15,184 bases of DNA from JANLTP01 sp031363055. GTDB taxonomy: Bacteria > Pseudomonadota > Gammaproteobacteria > Burkholderiales > Burkholderiaceae_E. The notes beneath the pieces were generated by a model. It saw only the letters and a list, made by a program, of their open reading frames with translations, searched no databases and was not told the origin of the DNA. Shown here piece after piece: positions 14,615-15,184 of this stretch (the first letter of the stretch is position 1; each line of letters begins with the position of its first letter). Both the position numbers and the translations under genes were made by a program. The DNA lies in the NCBI GenBank assembly GCA_031363055.1, contig JANLTP010000187.1, forward strand, positions 1 through 15,184. The letters run 5' to 3'.

Positions 14615-14648
14615 ATTTTCAAGGTCAATTATTACAACGTGAAGACAG
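14615..14648 (-). promoter_or_regulatory. Probable Pho box and -10 of the phoU promoter
   Basis: On the minus strand, CTGTCTT-CACG-TTGTAAT (14648 to 14631) has two half-sites 11 bp apart, close to the Pho box of E. coli phoA (CTGTCAT, four bases, TTGTCAC). Ten bases after it comes GAAAAT (14620 to 14615), a four-of-six -10 at the distance typical of PhoB-activated promoters. It lies in the 95-base gap between the ArsS-type gene and phoU. This suggests that phoU has its own PhoB-controlled promoter. Two mismatches in the second half-site keep the confidence moderate. Confidence 0.55.
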
Positions 14649-14658
14649 TCGCTGCGCT

Positions 14659-14671
14659 CGGTTCACAACCG
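14659..14671. other. Small hairpin just after the ArsS-type gene
   Basis: CGGTT, loop CAC, AACCG is a perfect 5-bp inverted repeat that starts one base past the stop codon of the ArsS-type gene (minus-strand sense). No T-run follows, so it is at most a weak terminator before the phoU promoter. Confidence 0.3.
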
Positions 14672-14672
14672 C

Positions 14673-15184
14673 TTAACTGTCAAGCGCACCACCGCAGGAG
14701 CTGCCCTGGCCTGCGGTGCAACCATAACAATGATCGCGCACCACAATCGGATTGCCGACGACGGGGTGTTCGAGCAACTCGGTCAGATGCAGCCGCGAAA
14801 AGCCATTGAGCTTCATGGGTAATCCCAACATCTGGTTGAAATCGCAGTCGTACAAGTAGCCTTGCCAATCGACGCTGACGAGATCGCGGCACATGACGTG
14901 GTCGAGATTTTCGTCACGATGCGCATCCTGCAACAGTTGCATGTAACTTTGAAACTGGCCTTTTGAAATCAGCGTCGATCCGAAACGCTGAATCGGCATA
15001 TTGGCCAAAGTCAGCAAGTTGGAAAACCGGACCTGATGTTCGTCCCACAAAATTCGTTTGTAATCGGCCTCCAACCCCGCCTGACCGGGTGGTAGCGACG
15101 GGCCCTGAGGGTTGTAGACCAGGTTGAGTGGCAATCCGCCGTCGCCATAGCCCAACGAATTCAGCCACCTCAAACCGCGAATGC
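14673..15184 (-). CDS. arsS: ArsS-type radical SAM protein, C-terminal part (arsenosugar biosynthesis); runs off the right edge
   Basis: The last 170 codons of a gene whose start lies beyond the window; the frame is open to the edge, so the TTG at 15173 is not its start. The visible part begins with IRGLRWLNSLGYG, then LNLVYNPQGPSLPPGQAGLE, ADYKRILWDEH and NMPIQRFGS, which I recognise as the region after the radical SAM core in ArsS-like proteins. The cysteine-rich C-terminal domain contains VMCRDLVSVDWQGYLYDCDF and ends with DHCYGCTAGQGSSCGGAL. The CxxxCxxC cluster that would prove a radical SAM enzyme is in the missing part. ArsS is known from arsenosugar synthesis with ArsM; some relatives are annotated as selenoproteins, but every cysteine here is a normal Cys codon. 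It lies upstream of phoU on the same strand. Confidence 0.8.
   Translation of the reverse strand, partial: IRGLRWLNSLGYGDGGLPLNLVYNPQGPSLPPGQAGLEADYKRILWDEHQVRFSNLLTLANMPIQRFGSTLISKGQFQSYMQLLQDAHRDENLDHVMCRDLVSVDWQGYLYDCDFNQMLGLPMKLNGFSRLHLTELLEHPVVGNPIVVRDHCYGCTAGQGSSCGGALDS

Noticed and set aside
14620..14626. A third PhoB half-site upstream of phoU at 11-bp spacing.
   Set aside because: The heptamer there (GACCTTG) does not match the half-site, nor does the one on the other side (GAGCGCA).
14673..15184. Selenocysteine in the ArsS-type protein.
   Set aside because: No in-frame TGA exists in the visible part; all candidate positions are ordinary cysteine codons. The missing N-terminal part was not seen.

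Overview
The window reads as a stretch of gammaproteobacterial chromosome, dense and moderately GC-rich. No mobile element, rRNA or tRNA is visible. The evidence is gene content and neighbourhood: perM, hda and purM lie close together, as they do in Escherichia coli; pcnB is followed by folK; and TamA/TamB, a PhoB/PhoR/PhoU set and an Hda protein are present. Combining these with the tight packing and TACAAT-type -10 boxes, I would guess a Xanthomonadales- or Chromatiales-like gammaproteobacterium. I cannot name a genus.

Layout. On the minus strand (1-3811) purM (purine synthesis) is followed by tamA and then the 5' part of tamB, which runs off the left edge. purM and tamA probably overlap by a few bases, and tamA and tamB are one base apart. 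Divergent from purM, plus-strand genes run from 3864 to 9095: perM-like permease, hda (DnaA inactivation), a HAD-IB phosphatase, pcnB (poly(A) polymerase), folK (folate synthesis) and a deoxynucleoside kinase. HAD/pcnB and folK/dNK are both joined by ATGA overlaps. galE lies on the minus strand (9097-10128), tail-to-tail with the kinase gene and one base away. A bidirectional intergenic region separates galE from manC (10261-11703), a bifunctional GDP-mannose pyrophosphorylase/phosphomannose isomerase. Both enzymes make nucleotide-sugar precursors for surface polysaccharide.

The last third is a phosphate-control locus. Between manC and phoB lies an array of six 19-bp tandem repeats that starts in the manC stop codon and ends in a Pho box. 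The repeats resemble the last codons of manC. The Pho box has three half-sites at 11-bp spacing and sits beside a -10-like element. phoB and phoR follow, with a perfect 8-bp-stem hairpin over the phoB stop codon. phoU is on the opposite strand and its stop codon overlaps that of phoR. A second probable Pho box lies upstream of phoU. Upstream of that, entering from the right edge, is the 3' part of an ArsS-type radical SAM gene (arsenosugar biosynthesis). The sequence therefore suggests a phosphate-starvation circuit in which phoBR and phoU are separate, convergent, probably PhoB-controlled units next to an arsenic-handling gene.

Most genes are ordinary housekeeping genes. The parts most worth a second look are non-coding: the 19-bp array, the two Pho boxes, the phoB-phoR hairpin and the convergent gene ends with no room between them.
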